From NCBI GenBank assembly GCA_947650365.1, contig OX393550.1, forward strand, positions 55,534,069 to 55,598,068: DNA of 64,000 nucleotides, in the 5' to 3' direction. Positions 24,948 through 36,389 of this stretch are shown here, piece after piece. Numbering within the stretch: position 1 is the stretch's first letter; each line of letters starts with the position of its first letter. The notes below the pieces were generated by a model that was given only the letters and a program-made list of their open reading frames with translations, ran no database searches and was not told the origin of the DNA. A program made the position numbers and the translations under genes. The stretch is from Chamaelirium japonicum. Lineage: Eukaryota > Streptophyta > Magnoliopsida > Liliales > Melanthiaceae.

Positions 24948-25630
24948 TAGGAAGCACTGACACTTCCCCAGGCCTCCCGTACCCGTGTCAGACACTTGTT
25001 AGACACCAACACTCACCGGACACGCTGCCGTGCCACGTGCTTTTGGGATCCGGACACGGTCGGACATTTGCCGGACACTTATCGGACACTCGCCGGACAT
25101 GCACCGGACACGGCGGGTTGACGGGTTGTTCGATATAGGGTCAGGTCACAAGCTGCCTTAGAGGATTAGATCGGTTGAAGCCAAAACTGAATCACATCCA
25201 TTCTTTTGCATGTCATTTGGGCCTGAGTATAATTCACTTGTCATGCTGGTTGTAACGGACGATTACGATTCAGTTTTGGCTTTAACCTATCTAATCCTTT
25301 GAGTTTTCAGATAGGTTGAATCCAAAACTGAAACACAACCGTTCTTTTCCATGCCATTTAGGGTTGTATGTGATTCACCAATCGGGCTGGGTGTAACTAA
25401 TGGTTGCGATTTAATATGTATTAAATTTTCATTTTAGTTGTTTTCTATGAGATTTTTTCAGTTATTGAAATATATATGATTATGAACACACATAAAATAT
25501 AAATAAAAACTATTAATTTATTTTGTCGTGTCCCCTCCGTACCCGTGTCCTTTTTTTTTTTTGATTTGCTGTGTCGGCATACCTGTGTCGTGTCGTAACC
25601 GTGTCCCCCTACCAGTGTCAGTGCTTTTTA
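24948..25630. mobile_element. MULE-type MITE (683 bp)
   Basis: The ends TAGGAAGCACTGACAC and GTGTCAGTGCTTTTTA are inverted repeats matching at 14 of 16 positions. They are flanked by an exact direct repeat GTATAATATC (24938-24947 and 25631-25640). A 9-10-bp target duplication is typical of Mutator-like elements. The interior repeats CGGACAC words and inverted GATTCAGTTTTGGCTT phrases and does not code for a transposase. Confidence 0.85.
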
Positions 25631-26420
25631 GTATAATATCCATTTATATATCGAAATCCAAAGCAACAAAGAGCCCCAGCAAGCCTATAGTATGTACACC
25701 ATACATGAAAAAGAAATAAGTCTACAGCTTGAGTATGTGAAATTGGCATCAGAAGACAAATGTATTTTCTATTTTTTCTTTTAAACAATTGATTGTCCAA
25801 TAAACTTAACATCAGAGATAATTTGAATATGTAACAAGAAAAGAAGCAACTTAAAAAATTTGCATGAAAAAATAATGGAAAGAAATTATTTTCATTGAAT
25901 ATCGCTTACCGAAGGTTGACTATACTACCAAAGCTTTTATCAGCAAAACCTCTCTAACCAATTTAGGAAGTCAAAATCAATATTCCAAGTGCAAAAATTT
26001 AGAATAAGAAAGACATGCATCAAAGCCTTAAGCAAGGGGCTCCACATATGAAGAAGATGATTGGGTACAGTTAATTTGTATGACTTTCTACAAAAGCTCA
26101 TAAATATTCCCTTAATGATTGTAAATGATGAGATGTCTCTGTTTATTCTTCCTAATGTTGATATCTCATGCATGAAGGATCATTGTCGATTTTGTGGCTA
26201 ACAATTATTTATATAAATACTCTAATGGTAAAACACAAATTCAATAAGAAACTAGAAAATGGAAGCATATCGTTGTCCATCCCTAGTGAAAATAATTAGA
26301 CAGAACATAAATGAATTTCCAACTCCATGATGTAGGTGAATTCTACACAATGCTAGATAAATAAAATAAAAGGTTTTATTGCGCAATAACTTACCCGGTG
26401 TCTGTATAGTGTATACATTG

Positions 26421-28784
26421 TCATTTCCTAAGATTTTCATCTTTAGAATATCTCCATGCACTGATTTGCGAGGTTAATGAGCTGATGATAACCTCATCAT
26501 TTGAATTCGTACAATGTTGAGAAAAATTAGGAAGCAACTTCAAATATTCATGATACTGCCCACCCTTTGCGAACAAAGTTGCTACTAGGGAAGCAGTTGA
26601 TGAATCCAAAGAGAAGCATCTCTCATTCATTATGTTGAGAAAATCCATAGCTTTCTTTATCTCATGCTTCTTGAGCATGCTCCGGACAATGGAATTTAGC
26701 ATGGTAGAATCTGCAGAGCAACCATGTTTCTCCATTTGTAAGAACCATTCATCAACCTCATCCAATAACCCTTCTTCAATAAGTCCACTCATCATTATGG
26801 TATATGTCTCAACATCTGACTCCAATCCTTCAGTAGGGATTTTATTAAAAAGATCCTTGGCTGCTTCAATTTTACCAACTCTAAACATACCCTCAATGAT
26901 GATGTTGAAGGTCTTAACCTCGAGTTCATATTTTTGTGACAATATGGATTGAAATAGATCCATAGCTTCATCAATACATTGATTTTTGCAAAGCCCATCC
27001 AACATTATGTTGTACGTCCAAAGGTTTGGGATCACCCCATCAGCAAGCATTTTGCTATGAATTTTTTTCGCATCACTGATTCTACCCACCTTATACAATC
27101 CAGCTAGTATGATATTGTAAGTGATGTTGTTGTGCTTCACTCCTTTACGACTCATTTCATTGAATAATGTCAGAGCCTTGTCAGTCCTCCCGTTTTTGCA
27201 ATAGCTGCTGATTAAAATAGAGTAGGTGATAGCATCGGGCTTATGGCCGTCCCCAACCATGAAATCAAAAACTCCCACTACTTTATCCAGCTGTCCTATC
27301 AAATTGTATCCATCCATCAGGGAACTATATGTAAATATATTAGGATCCATGCCTCTTTGAATCATTACATCAACTAATTTCTGTGCTTCTTTGACCATTC
27401 CCTCTTTACAAAGAGCATCAATTAATGTAGTGAACGTCACGACATTAAGATCAAATCCTTGATCTTTCATTTCAGTAATTAATCCATTAGCTTCTTTCCA
27501 TTTGCCTAATCTGCAAAATCCAGAGAGTAAAGAGCTATAAGTAATGACATCAGGAGGTATCCCTTGATCTAGCATCTTAATGAAGAGAGTTTGAGCATCC
27601 TCCACTCTTCCAATTTTGCAAAGTCCGTCCAGTACGATGCTGTAGGTAATGATGTTAGGCTTCACTCCTTCCTGTTGCATCTTATTGAACATGTTCATAG
27701 CTTCATCCATTCTCTCATTCTTGCTAAAACCATTGATCAAGGTATTGTAGCTATGATGATCGAGCTCAATACCCTTACGCACCATGGAATCAAGAACTTT
27801 TGCTACACCATCAAAAAGGCCTTCCAAACAATATCCATGCAGCAATACATTGTAAGCGACCCTGCTAGGTTTTTCACCTCTTTCGGACATTAAATCAAAT
27901 AGCTTATGTGCTTCAACAGTCATCCCCTTTTTGCATAGAGAATCCATCAAGGTGCTGAAAGTCACAACGTCCGGTGAAAGACCACGACCCACCATCTGCC
28001 TGAAGATTCCAATGGCCTCCTTCCAATGGCCTAAAACAGAGTGCCCATGTATGATGCAATTGTACGTGACAACATCCGGGAGAACGCCCTCCACCATCAT
28101 TTCTTGAAGCAGTCTGAGAGCCCTGACCATGTTTCCCTCTTTGCAAAGGGCGTCGATGATGGTGTTGTACGTGACCACATCAGGCCTGCAGCTACCGCCC
28201 TGCATCATCATCTCTTGAAGCAGTTTGAGAGCCATGACCACGTTTCGGGTGCCGCAGAGCCCCTTGATAAGGGTGGTGTATGTGATTACATTAGGCGTGC
28301 ACTCCATCTGAGGCATTTTCTCAAACAGTACGGCTGCGTCATCGACCCTCTTCTCGGAGCAGAGCGCGTTGACAAGAGAGTTGAAGATTACAGTGTTGGC
28401 TCCGAACCCACGTTTCAGAAGGCCTCCGAAGGCCCCGAAACCCAAATCCACTCGGTTCATGCGGCAGCAACTATCGATCAAGACCCCAAAGGTGTGGGGA
28501 TTGGGTGTGGCACTGCCTCCGAAGGCACGACTCATCCTGTTGTACAGCGAGAGCACGGCCGGGTAGTGCTTCATCCGAGCGACTGCGACGAGGAGGACGT
28601 TGAAAGCGTAGACGGGCGGCTTCGGGTCCGCACCCACCATGCCGTCGAAGAGATGCAGTGCTTCTTCCATGCTGTGGATCCCGGTTCGACATCGCTCTGT
28701 CACCAGCCTTTCTATTTCAGGGGTTTGATGGCGGATGTTAGAGGGGGTGGCGGTCTTGCAAGAACTGGATGCGAGTATCCTCAT
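26421..28784 (-). CDS. P-class PPR protein, restorer-of-fertility-like (PPR gene 2)
   Basis: The product is 787 residues, starting at the ATG at 28784 (MRILASSSCKT); the open frame extends upstream without another ATG. About 19 PPR motifs fill the protein, one fewer than PPR gene 1: one GGSCRPD motif is absent between residues of about 170 and 250. The C-terminus (FSLDSSTASLVATLFAKGGQ, then YHEYLKLLPNFSQ) is again restorer-like, so organellar RNA binding is the expected role. Residues 5 and last, from the motif VITYTTLIKG: T/D, N/D, N/D, S/S, N/D, N/N, S/D, S/N, T/N, S/D, S/N, N/N, N/E, N/D, T/D. These differ from gene 1 in many motifs although the rest is highly similar. The last 13 residues (SAWRYSKDENLRK) have no counterpart in gene 1 and begin where homology to the pseudogene stops, so the true 3' end is uncertain; splicing there is possible. 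Confidence 0.92.
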   Translation of the reverse strand: MRILASSSCKTATPSNIRHQTPEIERLVTERCRTGIHSMEEALHLFDGMVGADPKPPVYAFNVLLVAVARMKHYPAVLSLYNRMSRAFGGSATPNPHTFGVLIDSCCRMNRVDLGFGAFGGLLKRGFGANTVIFNSLVNALCSEKRVDDAAVLFEKMPQMECTPNVITYTTLIKGLCGTRNVVMALKLLQEMMMQGGSCRPDVVTYNTIIDALCKEGNMVRALRLLQEMMVEGVLPDVVTYNCIIHGHSVLGHWKEAIGIFRQMVGRGLSPDVVTFSTLMDSLCKKGMTVEAHKLFDLMSERGEKPSRVAYNVLLHGYCLEGLFDGVAKVLDSMVRKGIELDHHSYNTLINGFSKNERMDEAMNMFNKMQQEGVKPNIITYSIVLDGLCKIGRVEDAQTLFIKMLDQGIPPDVITYSSLLSGFCRLGKWKEANGLITEMKDQGFDLNVVTFTTLIDALCKEGMVKEAQKLVDVMIQRGMDPNIFTYSSLMDGYNLIGQLDKVVGVFDFMVGDGHKPDAITYSILISSYCKNGRTDKALTLFNEMSRKGVKHNNITYNIILAGLYKVGRISDAKKIHSKMLADGVIPNLWTYNIMLDGLCKNQCIDEAMDLFQSILSQKYELEVKTFNIIIEGMFRVGKIEAAKDLFNKIPTEGLESDVETYTIMMSGLIEEGLLDEVDEWFLQMEKHGCSADSTMLNSIVRSMLKKHEIKKAMDFLNIMNERCFSLDSSTASLVATLFAKGGQYHEYLKLLPNFSQHCTNSNDEVIISSLTSQISAWRYSKDENLRK

Positions 28785-28880
28785 TTTCAGGCGGCTTGCT
28801 GCCAAAAATTAAGATGGGAGGTGGTCTGAAATGGAGGACGTCGAATGCCCACCCGCCGTTCTCAAAAAAAAAAGAAAAAC

Positions 28881-29127
28881 GGGAAATTTTATTCATACCC
28901 CAAAAATCTGTAAATAGCCCTCCGTTTCCCATCCGTTTCACAGTAACTTACGGACAAAATTTAAATTATCATTTATACCCTTATCTTATATCCCACATCT
29001 AACTAAAACCTAAAATACAATCTTTTAGGCATCGACTGCAACTGAAAAGAAATTACAGTCAAGATTCCCCCGATCGGATTCATCCAAACGTGATGTAACC
29101 CCTCTAGCAATGGGGAAAGAAGAGAGA

Positions 29128-29193
<66 letters not shown>

Positions 29194-29434
29194 GGGGCAT
29201 CAACTTCGGAAAGGAATGGGGTACCCTATACTCATGGGGCTTCAACATCGGAAAGAAATGGGGCATGATCAAGATGGGGCAGGCCATTTAACTGGGGTGT
29301 ATTCAAGGTGGGGTATAAGAGGAAGGGTATTTTTGGGATAAAAATAGGGTATGATCAAAGAAAACATGGTGTGTTCAAGTTTGTTGGAAATGGGGGGCTA
29401 ATTACAGATTTTTGGGGTATGAATAAAATTTCCC
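28881..29434. mobile_element. Inverted-repeat MITE, family GGGAAATTTTATTCATACCCC, copy 1
   Basis: The left end GGGAAATTTTATTCATACCC and the right end GGGTATGAATAAAATTTCCC are inverted repeats extending about 40 bp (into CAAAAATCTGTAA.TAGCCC). Flanks are A-rich, so the target duplication cannot be told from background. The interior holds (CT)n at 29129-29190 and GGGGCATCAACTTCGGAAAG-type duplicates. It sits about 100 bp upstream of the PPR gene 2 start, so it may contribute to its promoter or 5' UTR. Confidence 0.75.
29129..29190. repeat. (CT)n microsatellite
   Basis: A pure CT run of about 60 bp inside the MITE. Confidence 0.95.
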
Positions 29435-29442
29435 AAAAAAAA

Positions 29443-29675
29443 GGATTATTTTAACTTTGCCCCCCATATATTACCTTGAATTAGGCTTTACCCCCCAAAA
29501 CTAACTGTTCCGTCAGCTCACCTCCCAAAACTTTATTTCTTTTCCGTCAGCTCACCCTTTCTCTTAGATGGTGAGCTGACGGAACAATTAGTTTTGAGGG
29601 GTAAAGTCTAATTAATGAAAAATGGAGGGCAAAGTCTAATTAATGAAAATATGAGGGGCAAAGTCAAAATAACCC
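29443..29675. mobile_element. Inverted-repeat MITE (about 233 bp)
   Basis: The left part GGATTATTTTAACTTTGCCC and the right part GGGGCAAAGTCAAAATAACC are inverted repeats. The palindrome continues inward through AAAACTAA.TGTTCCGTCAGCTCACC and its complement. A run of about eight A residues lies on both sides. It abuts the preceding MITE. Confidence 0.75.
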
Positions 29676-29759
29676 AAAAAAAGGTTGATATTAATGTTAG
29701 CTCCTTAAAAAGGTTTTTGTCTAACGTTAAGGGTATGTAAAAAGTTTGAACTTAACATT

Positions 29760-30330
29760 AAACCTCTATTGTTGGACTTTGGCTAGCGTGAGCTGCTTCT
29801 CCGGCGCACTTGTAATAACAAAATTTTTTAAATGATAACTTTACCCCTACAGATAAAGTGCAACAATTATAACAAAGCAGTGACAATTGGTAAAGAGCAA
29901 TAATCCGCCAGTTTTAGCAAATGCGAGCTCCTTCTACCATGCACATGTAATATCAGAATTCTTTAATGACAATTTTTGCCCTACATATAAAATGTAACAA
30001 TCGAAGTAAAAGAGTAGCAATTGGTAAAGAGCAACAATCTGCTAGCAAAGAGTAATAATTTGATATTGTAAAATATCATTTTCTATCGATTGATTGTAGC
30101 GGTATTTTTGCTCATTTGGTCACAATATGATTTTTTTTATGACAAAAAATACATTTAAAAATGCGAAACCAAACTGATTCTATTTCACACTTAAAGAGTA
30201 ACAATTAGGTAAAAAAGAGTAACTATTTGGTCGGTTGATGAAACAATTTTTTTATGATGAAAATGTACAGAAAAAAAATGTTTTGTGGTTTTAAATTGAC
30301 AATCTGGAGTGATTTTAATTGTTTTTCGTG
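29760..30330 (-). repeat. Dispersed repeat, copy A
   Basis: Phrases such as AAGAGTAACTATTTGGTCGG and GATTCTATTTCACACTTAAA reappear in reverse complement at about 49000-49390. There is also an internal duplication (AGCTGCTTCTCCGGCGCAC near 29791 against AGCTCCTTCTACCATGCAC near 29927). It has no coding potential; the superfamily is unknown. Confidence 0.6.
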
Positions 30331-30553
30331 CAAAAAATGATCCAAGTTCAATTGATGGTAGGAAATATAAATTTAATGAACCTCGGTTGGCATTATTGCC
30401 CTTTTTTTCTATTTCATTAGGCAGGATTTCGAGAGGGAGCTATTGCAATACGAGTCTTATAGGAGGGCTTATTTCAAGTTGATTCCTTTGTCAAGGAACT
30501 ATCACTAAGTTCCCCAAAAAAATAATAGAAAGAGGAGGAATGAATTTCTCAAT

Positions 30554-31153
30554 GGAAAATTTTATTCATACCCCAAAACTACTTCACATATCCCGTTTTC
30601 TCCAAAAAATTGTTTCCCACCTCATAACCCCAATGCTTCTTTCTCCCATTCCACATCACTGGAGATGCCATCGTCGGAGCCCACCACTTCCCCTCCTCCT
30701 TCCCCATCAAGCAGTCAAAGTCACCTCCTCCATCCTCTGAGGTTTTTTCTTGCCCGCTCGACTCATCCTGCCACGACCTCCTCTCCAGCTGTTGAATCTG
30801 CACTGCCCTTCGCCGATCGTGCCACCGTAGCCTTCCCCATCGCTGAATCGCTCCCCCGCAGCCCTCCCCGTCGCCGTTTCACCACCACATCAACCCCATC
30901 CCTTCGTCTTCTCCGACCCCAACAATCACATACCCTCCCCCCTCCCCCCCGTTGAGCTCCGACGGTGGGGTCTCCAACGATGTGGAAGGAAGCAGGTGGA
31001 GGTATGAGGTGGGAATCATTTTTTTGGGGAGGAAACGGGATATACGAAGTTGGCGGTGTGGATGGAAGCAGGAGGGGGTATGGGGTGGGAATCAATTTTT
31101 TGGGGAGGAAACGGGGTATACGATATGGTTTTGGGGTATGAATAAAATTTACA
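30554..31153. mobile_element. Inverted-repeat MITE, same family, copy 2 (600 bp)
   Basis: The ends GGAAAATTTTATTCATACCC and GGGTATGAATAAAATTTACA form the inverted repeat seen at 28881. A direct repeat TTCTCAAT flanks it exactly (30546-30553 and 31154-31161), so the element was inserted with an 8-9-bp duplication, as for hAT or Mutator types. The interior, 30660-30955, is GC- and Pro/Ser-codon-rich and unlike copy 1; it could be captured host sequence. Confidence 0.8.
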
Positions 31154-31177
31154 TTCTCAATTCCTTGCAATCACTGA

Positions 31178-31400
31178 TAGGGATGGCAATTAAATGGGTT
31201 TAGTGGGTAATACGATCTAACCCGGCCCTGTTGGGTTGGGACGGTTTTGGGATGGAATTAAATAAGTTTGAACGGATTTAGTATTGCTCGAGAAAATTCG
31301 ATTGGGTTTGGGACGGGGTCTGGTTTAGCTTATCCCACCTCGAACCTGACCCGATTACATAGACAATTAATATTAGTTGCACTTGCCATAATCCAAAAGT
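31178..31400 (+). mobile_element. hAT-like end, partial
   Basis: It begins TAGGGATGGCAATTAAATGG and continues with the GGGTTGGGACGGTTTTGGG composition typical of this class. No matching right end was found, so this is a fragment or a diverged relative of the TAGGGGTGGCAAT family. Confidence 0.4.
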
Positions 31401-31555
31401 TGCCTTCCATTAATATATTGTTTGAAAAAAAAAAACAATAGTATTTGCCTATTTTTTAGTCAAAATTAATTTAGCTCCTACTACGTTTTGGGTTCCTTGT
31501 TTAATTCAAACTCAATCCAAGTCGTATCGATTAGTCCCGTCAATAGTTTCTCTCT

Positions 31556-31926
31556 AACCTCGACTCTACTAAGTGGCGGCTTACTTTTTCAGGTACCTTT
31601 TCAATTAATTCTTTATATAATAGTCTCAATGCTGTTTCTTCTACTTGTCCAATAACGAGGTGTATTTGGAAGGCTAAAGTCCCTCTCAAGCATAAGATTG
31701 TTATGAGGCTGGCAACATTAAGTAAAAGTCTTACTAAAAAAAATCTACTGCGAAGAGGACATCTGACCATTACCGACAGTTTCTGCTCTTTCTGTAATTC
31801 GCACGTGGAGACAACTGACTATCATTTGCTCCAATGTGATTTAGCAAGAGAAGTTTGGTCACATTTTCGAAGGAAAATTCATGTCTTTAGTATCACAGCT
31901 TCTATTTCAACTCTCTGGTCTAGTTG
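31556..31926 (+). pseudogene. LINE ORF2 C-terminal fragment (zf-RVT domain)
   Basis: The plus strand reads NLDSTKWRLTFSGTFSINSL, then CIWKAKVPLKHKIVMRLATL and SFCSFCNSHVETTDYHLLQC, then DLAREVWSHF. The arrangement W-KAKVP...C-FC...ETT-HLL-C...W is the zinc-binding region that follows the reverse transcriptase in plant L1-type LINEs. Only about 120 codons remain and no poly(A) tail was found. It is a dead fragment on the plus strand. Confidence 0.8.
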
Positions 31927-32012
31927 ACGGCAAATGACACTTCCTCCAGATTTAAGAAGCTCTTGGATGTCATTGGTTCATTGCTACTGCAATTAGTTAA
32001 AAATTGATGAGG

Positions 32013-32138
32013 ATGATCATCTTACTCTAGACAACAACCCCTAGAAGTTTTGGAATTTGATGAAAATTGGTGAGAATGATCATCTTACTCTAGACAACAC
32101 CCTCACCAAATTTCATCAAATTCCAAAACTTCTAGGGG
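32013..32138. repeat. 37-bp inverted repeat with a shared hairpin module
   Basis: The arm 32038-32074 (CCCCTAGAAGTTTTGGAATT onward) is the reverse complement of 32102-32138 with one mismatch. The phrase GATGATCATCTTACTCTAG also occurs twice as a direct repeat (about 32013 and 32077). The arm resembles modules in palindrome 3 and beside palindrome 1. It lies about 60 bp from the (CT)n(TA)n tract that holds palindrome 2. Confidence 0.8.
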
Positions 32139-32192
32139 TCAAAATACCCGCAGCACATTTTCTCCTACCGCAGCTCACAGCTCAATGTAACA

Positions 32193-32591
<399 letters not shown>

Positions 32592-32604
32592 TATATATAT
32601 ATAT

Positions 32605-32948
32605 TGCAGTGATGTGTATCTCACCTTAAGGTGTCTGTTCATTTTTGCATCTGCATTCTCTTGACTGCATTTGTCTATTGCAGCCCGACAATCACAATAA
32701 ATGGAGATTGCCAACAAAGGGTGATCTCCTAAGGAAACATCCATTAGGAAGTTCCTAAGCCACTCGGCTTCAGTCCACGTACTGTCTAGTGCTATCATCT
32801 CAGACTTCATGATACTTCTAGCTATCATGGTTTGCTTGAAAGATTTCCATGCAATAGCTTTACTGTCTAGAAGGAAAACAAATCCAATGGTGGATTTGAC
32901 ATATGTTGAGTCGCTAATCCAATTAGCGTCGCTATACCCCTCTAGCAC
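32605..32948 (-). pseudogene. Copia RNase H remnant
   Basis: The frame reads [40 protein letters not shown] and [14 protein letters not shown]: the Y-D-W...K-S-G.FL...WKS-KQ signature of Copia RNase H, here with TIGFVF where STSGFVF is usual. The end of the domain and its last acidic region are lost at the TA tract. Confidence 0.8.
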
Positions 32949-32999
32949 ACTAGGATACCCACTAAAGCTTAACCCATATGTTATGGTCCCCTAAAGGTA

Positions 33000-33990
33000 G
33001 CACATTACCCTTTCTAACACATTCCAATGTTCTTGACTAGGGTTGCTAGTATATCTACTTAGCCTACTAACCATATATGCTATGTCGGGTCTAGTATAGT
33101 TTGCTAAGAATCCTAGTAAAGCTATGACCTGTGCATACTCTTTTTGTAAAGCTGGATATCCATTATTCCTTACTAAGTGAGTATGTGGGTCATAGGGGGT
33201 GGGTACAAGATCACAATCAAAGTAGTAGAGCTTCCTCAACACCTTCTCAACATAGTGAGCTTGAGACATCTTAATGCCTCTACCCTCTCTGGTGATCTTG
33301 GTGTTAAGGACCATTTTTGCCTCCCCTAAATCCTTCATATCAAAGTTCTGGGATAAAAATGCATTGACATCTTTAATGATGTCTATGCTGGTACCAAAGA
33401 TGAGTATATCATTGACATACATGCATAAGATAATTAGGTTGCCATCGGAGCCTCCATAGTATACACATTTGTCGGTTTTGTTTATAACAAAGCCATAAGA
33501 TAGGACTACCTGGTCAAACTTCTCGTGTCATTGTTTAGGAACTTGCTTGAGCCCATACAATGACCTAACGAGTTTACACACTATATGCTCCTGACCAAGA
33601 ACTACAAAACCCTCAGGTTGATCCATATAGATCTCCTCTTCTAAATATCCATTTAAGAAAGCGATTTTAACATCCATCTGGTGTATGTACAATCCATGAA
33701 CAGGGGCTAAGGCAATAAGAATTTTAATCGTGGTAATCCTAGCTACGAGAGCATATACGTCGAAGAAATTTATATCGGGTTTTTGAGTAAAACCCTTAGC
33801 AACTAAGCGGACCTTAAACTTCTCTACAGATCCATCGGGTCATAGTTTCTTTTTAAAAACCCATTTAGACCCAATGGTCCTTGCGCTTGGGGGTAGATCG
33901 GTCAACTCCCAAATCTGGTTCTGGATAATGGATTGCATCTCATTATTCACTGCTTTTCTCTAGAAGGGTGAATCCCAAGATTTTATGACT
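33000..33990 (-). pseudogene. Copia reverse transcriptase remnant
   Basis: Recognisable pieces are KWVFKKKL, HQMDVKIAFLNGYLEEEIYM, DQPEGFVV, VRSLYGLKQVPKQ and [10 protein letters not shown]. The catalytic YVDD is YVND, and at least one stop (after KKKL) and one (after KQ) interrupt the frame, so the enzyme is dead. Confidence 0.85.
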
Positions 33991-35382
33991 TCTTCAAAGG
34001 AGGTTGGAGTGTCCTTTATAAGAAATATGTAGAAGTCATCTCCAAAATCCTTCTCCTTCATAATCCTAGTACTTCTCCTAAGATGTGGTTCTGGCTCGTC
34101 CTCTACCGGGGTGTCGTCCTCAAAAGGAGTGGCCCCATTAGAACTAGCGCCTGCATTATAGTGCGGCTGACTAACGGGTGCATCTATTCTAGTCCTAAAG
34201 GGAAATATATCCTCGAAATAGGTTGCATCCCTGGACTCGATAACGGTATTGGTCGATATCCCATTGATATCAGATCGAATGACTATGAACCTATTGGCAT
34301 TACTATTAATGGCATAACTTAAGAAGACAACGTCTACGGTCTTTGATCCTATCTTCTCTCTCCTGAAGTTAGGTACCTTGACTTTAGTCAGGCATCCCCA
34401 CACTCTAAGATGACTCAAGTTTGGCTTCCTATTCTTCCAAACTTCGGTGTGAGGTTGCTAGACTTGAGAGGAATCCTATTCAGGATGTAGCAAGCTGTTA
34501 CTAGCGCTTCCACCCATAAGTTCTCTGTCGTGCCTGAGCTAATCAACATAGAGTTGGTCATATCTAATAAGGTTCTGTTTTTCCTTTTAGCCACCCCATT
34601 TGATTGGGAACTGTAGGGAGCAGTTACTTGATGGATAATTCTATGCTCTTCATAACAATCGGTTAACTAATTTGAAGTGTACTCTCCACCTCGATCGGAC
34701 ATAAGGATCTTAATAGATCTCTGGTGTTGATTTTCATCTTGGTTATGTAAATTATAAACTTACTAATGATCTCATCCTTAATATTAATAAGGTAGACATA
34801 ACTGTATTTCGAGAGATCATCAATAAAGGTAACAAAATACTTGTTGCCGCCTCTAGTTAATCTATCCGAATCACATACATCGCTATGAATCAACTCGAGG
34901 AACTCGGAGTCTCTATCAACCAATCTAAACGGTTGCCTAGGTTGTTTCGCTTCTACGCATACTTCGCATCTACGGGATGGAATATCACTTTTAGGGATTA
35001 GATTTAGGTTCATTAATTGCTTAATGGAATGAAAGTTTACATGACCCAATCTATGATGCCAAGTAGAGGAGGACTCAATATTCATTATGATAGAATCATC
35101 TGTACATGAGAGAGTCATTACATTAAGCTGAAACAAACCATTACACAGATAACCCTTTCCTACAAAATGCACACCTCTAGTAATTACAACTTTGTTGGCT
35201 TCAAAAATAAGCTTGTAGCCATGCAAAACCAAAAGGAAGCCACTAATGAGGTCGTGTTTAATATCGGGTACAAAATGGACATCATGTAACGTGATGGTCT
35301 TCCCGAACGTCAGGCGGAAATCCACACGACCAGTTCCAAGCACGCCGAAGAACTGTTCCCCATAGTCACAGCTCATCCACAT
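33960..35382 (-). pseudogene. Copia GAG-pre-integrase and integrase remnant
   Basis: The frame 35382-34663 has TWHHRLGHVNFHSIKQLM, CEVCVEAKQPRQPF (HHCC zinc site), LIHSDVCDS and FVTFIDDLSKYSYVYL (two of the catalytic acidic residues). The frame 34418-33960 has MSHLRVWGCLTKVKVPN and the C-terminal part. The frames are broken between 34660 and 34420. Confidence 0.85.
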
Positions 35383-35801
35383 GATTCCTGAAATGTAGAG
35401 AACCAGGAGCGATCAGAACAAACGTGAATGCTTGCTCCGATATCAATCCACGAATCACAGGAATTATAGGCCATATTAACTTGAGGAAAGTTAACAGACC
35501 TGAATCCATCAGAAGTCATCCTACCAGTCATCATGTTGGCCTGGGGATGAGGAGTAGAGGTGGGAGGTCTAGTCTTCCTCTGATTTGGAGGACCGGTATG
35601 CTTGTGGTAGCATCGACAGACATCATCGTCCTCCTTCTTGTTGAAGTTTCCTTGGAAAGGCCTTTTCTTTTTAAACCTCTTATTATGATGGAGCTTTGGG
35701 TTATTAGATTGATTTCTTTTTTGGAACTTGGGCTTCTTAGTGTTCTCAACAAGGTTGATCTTAGGTTTGGGCTCACTAGTGGGCTTGTCCCTAAGACGGG
35801 G

Positions 35802-36389
35802 TTACTCTTCAATCCTAAGGGATGTGAGGCCATAAGAGAGGGTAAGTTCTCCTTGGGTGTGGCTAAGGATCCTACCAAACTCTACCCAAGAGGAAGGAAG
35901 CTTCTCAATCAAAGAGGCCACTAGGAACGACTCACTAAGATCGGTGCCATCGGACTTAAGGTCGACTACTAGATTTTCAAATTTATGGATTTGCTCATTC
36001 ATGGGCTTTGTATCCACAAATTTGAACTTGTGGAAATCCGCGGCTTTGAATCTCTTCAATCCCGCATCATCCGTACCGTACTTACTCTCTAGGGTGATCC
36101 AAAGCTCAATGGCACTCTTGGCGATGTAGTGGATGTCATATAGACGATCCGACAACACGCTAAAAATGTGGTGTAGACAATGAAAATCAATCTCTTGTGG
36201 GGTCCTAAAGTTGGTGGTAGTGGAAGTGGATGGTGCCTCGGCTTGGGGGCCGGTTTGGACATTGCGGTTTCGAGCCTGACGTGAGTTATGTGGAGGTGCT
36301 TCTTGAGTTGGGTGTGACCCATCACTCGCTTTGGTGGTAGTATCACCAATGGCCGACACTAACCCTAATATAGTCAGCCAAAACCTCAT
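35802..36389 (-). pseudogene. Copia gag remnant
   Basis: 195 residues with DIHYIAKSAIELWITLESKY, FKFVDTKPMNEQIHKFENLV and KLPSSWVEFGRILSHTQGEL: the gag region (UBN2/DUF4219-type) of Copia. A zinc knuckle is only poorly kept near 35620. Confidence 0.8.

Larger units (their letters stand above)
23088..25975 (-). pseudogene. EB1-like (microtubule plus-end protein) pseudogene
   Basis: Exon-like blocks with splice signals read leftwards. Block 25975-25910: FDFLNWLERFC, one-base shift, DKSFGSIVNLR, then GTAAGC (end of the CH domain). Block 23792-23584: after TATCAG, YNPLERREASKGGKDAN, one-base shift, then KRVAPTQTSSKPSSATPKAQ and GGQAYDEK, then GTAATT (linker). Block 23512-23399: after AAGCAG, VTELKLFVDSLEKERDFYFA and KLRAMEVLCQNPDLEHLP, then GTAAGG (EB1 dimerisation domain). 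Block 23304-23088: after TTCCAG, a tail with TLSPRQRLSDISNV, in a different phase. EB1 proteins track growing microtubule ends; the tail recalls plant EB1C. Two frameshifts, a missing segment after LEHLP and no found N-terminal CH exons argue for a pseudogene. A MULE-type MITE lies in one intron. Confidence 0.75.

Noticed and set aside
26252..26400. Possible further EB1 exon
   Set aside because: The frames do not match the CH domain; homology was not recognised beyond 25975.
30665..30955. 96-codon Pro/Ser-rich frame as a gene
   Set aside because: It lies wholly inside a MITE, has no recognised domain and could be compositional; mentioned only as possible captured sequence.
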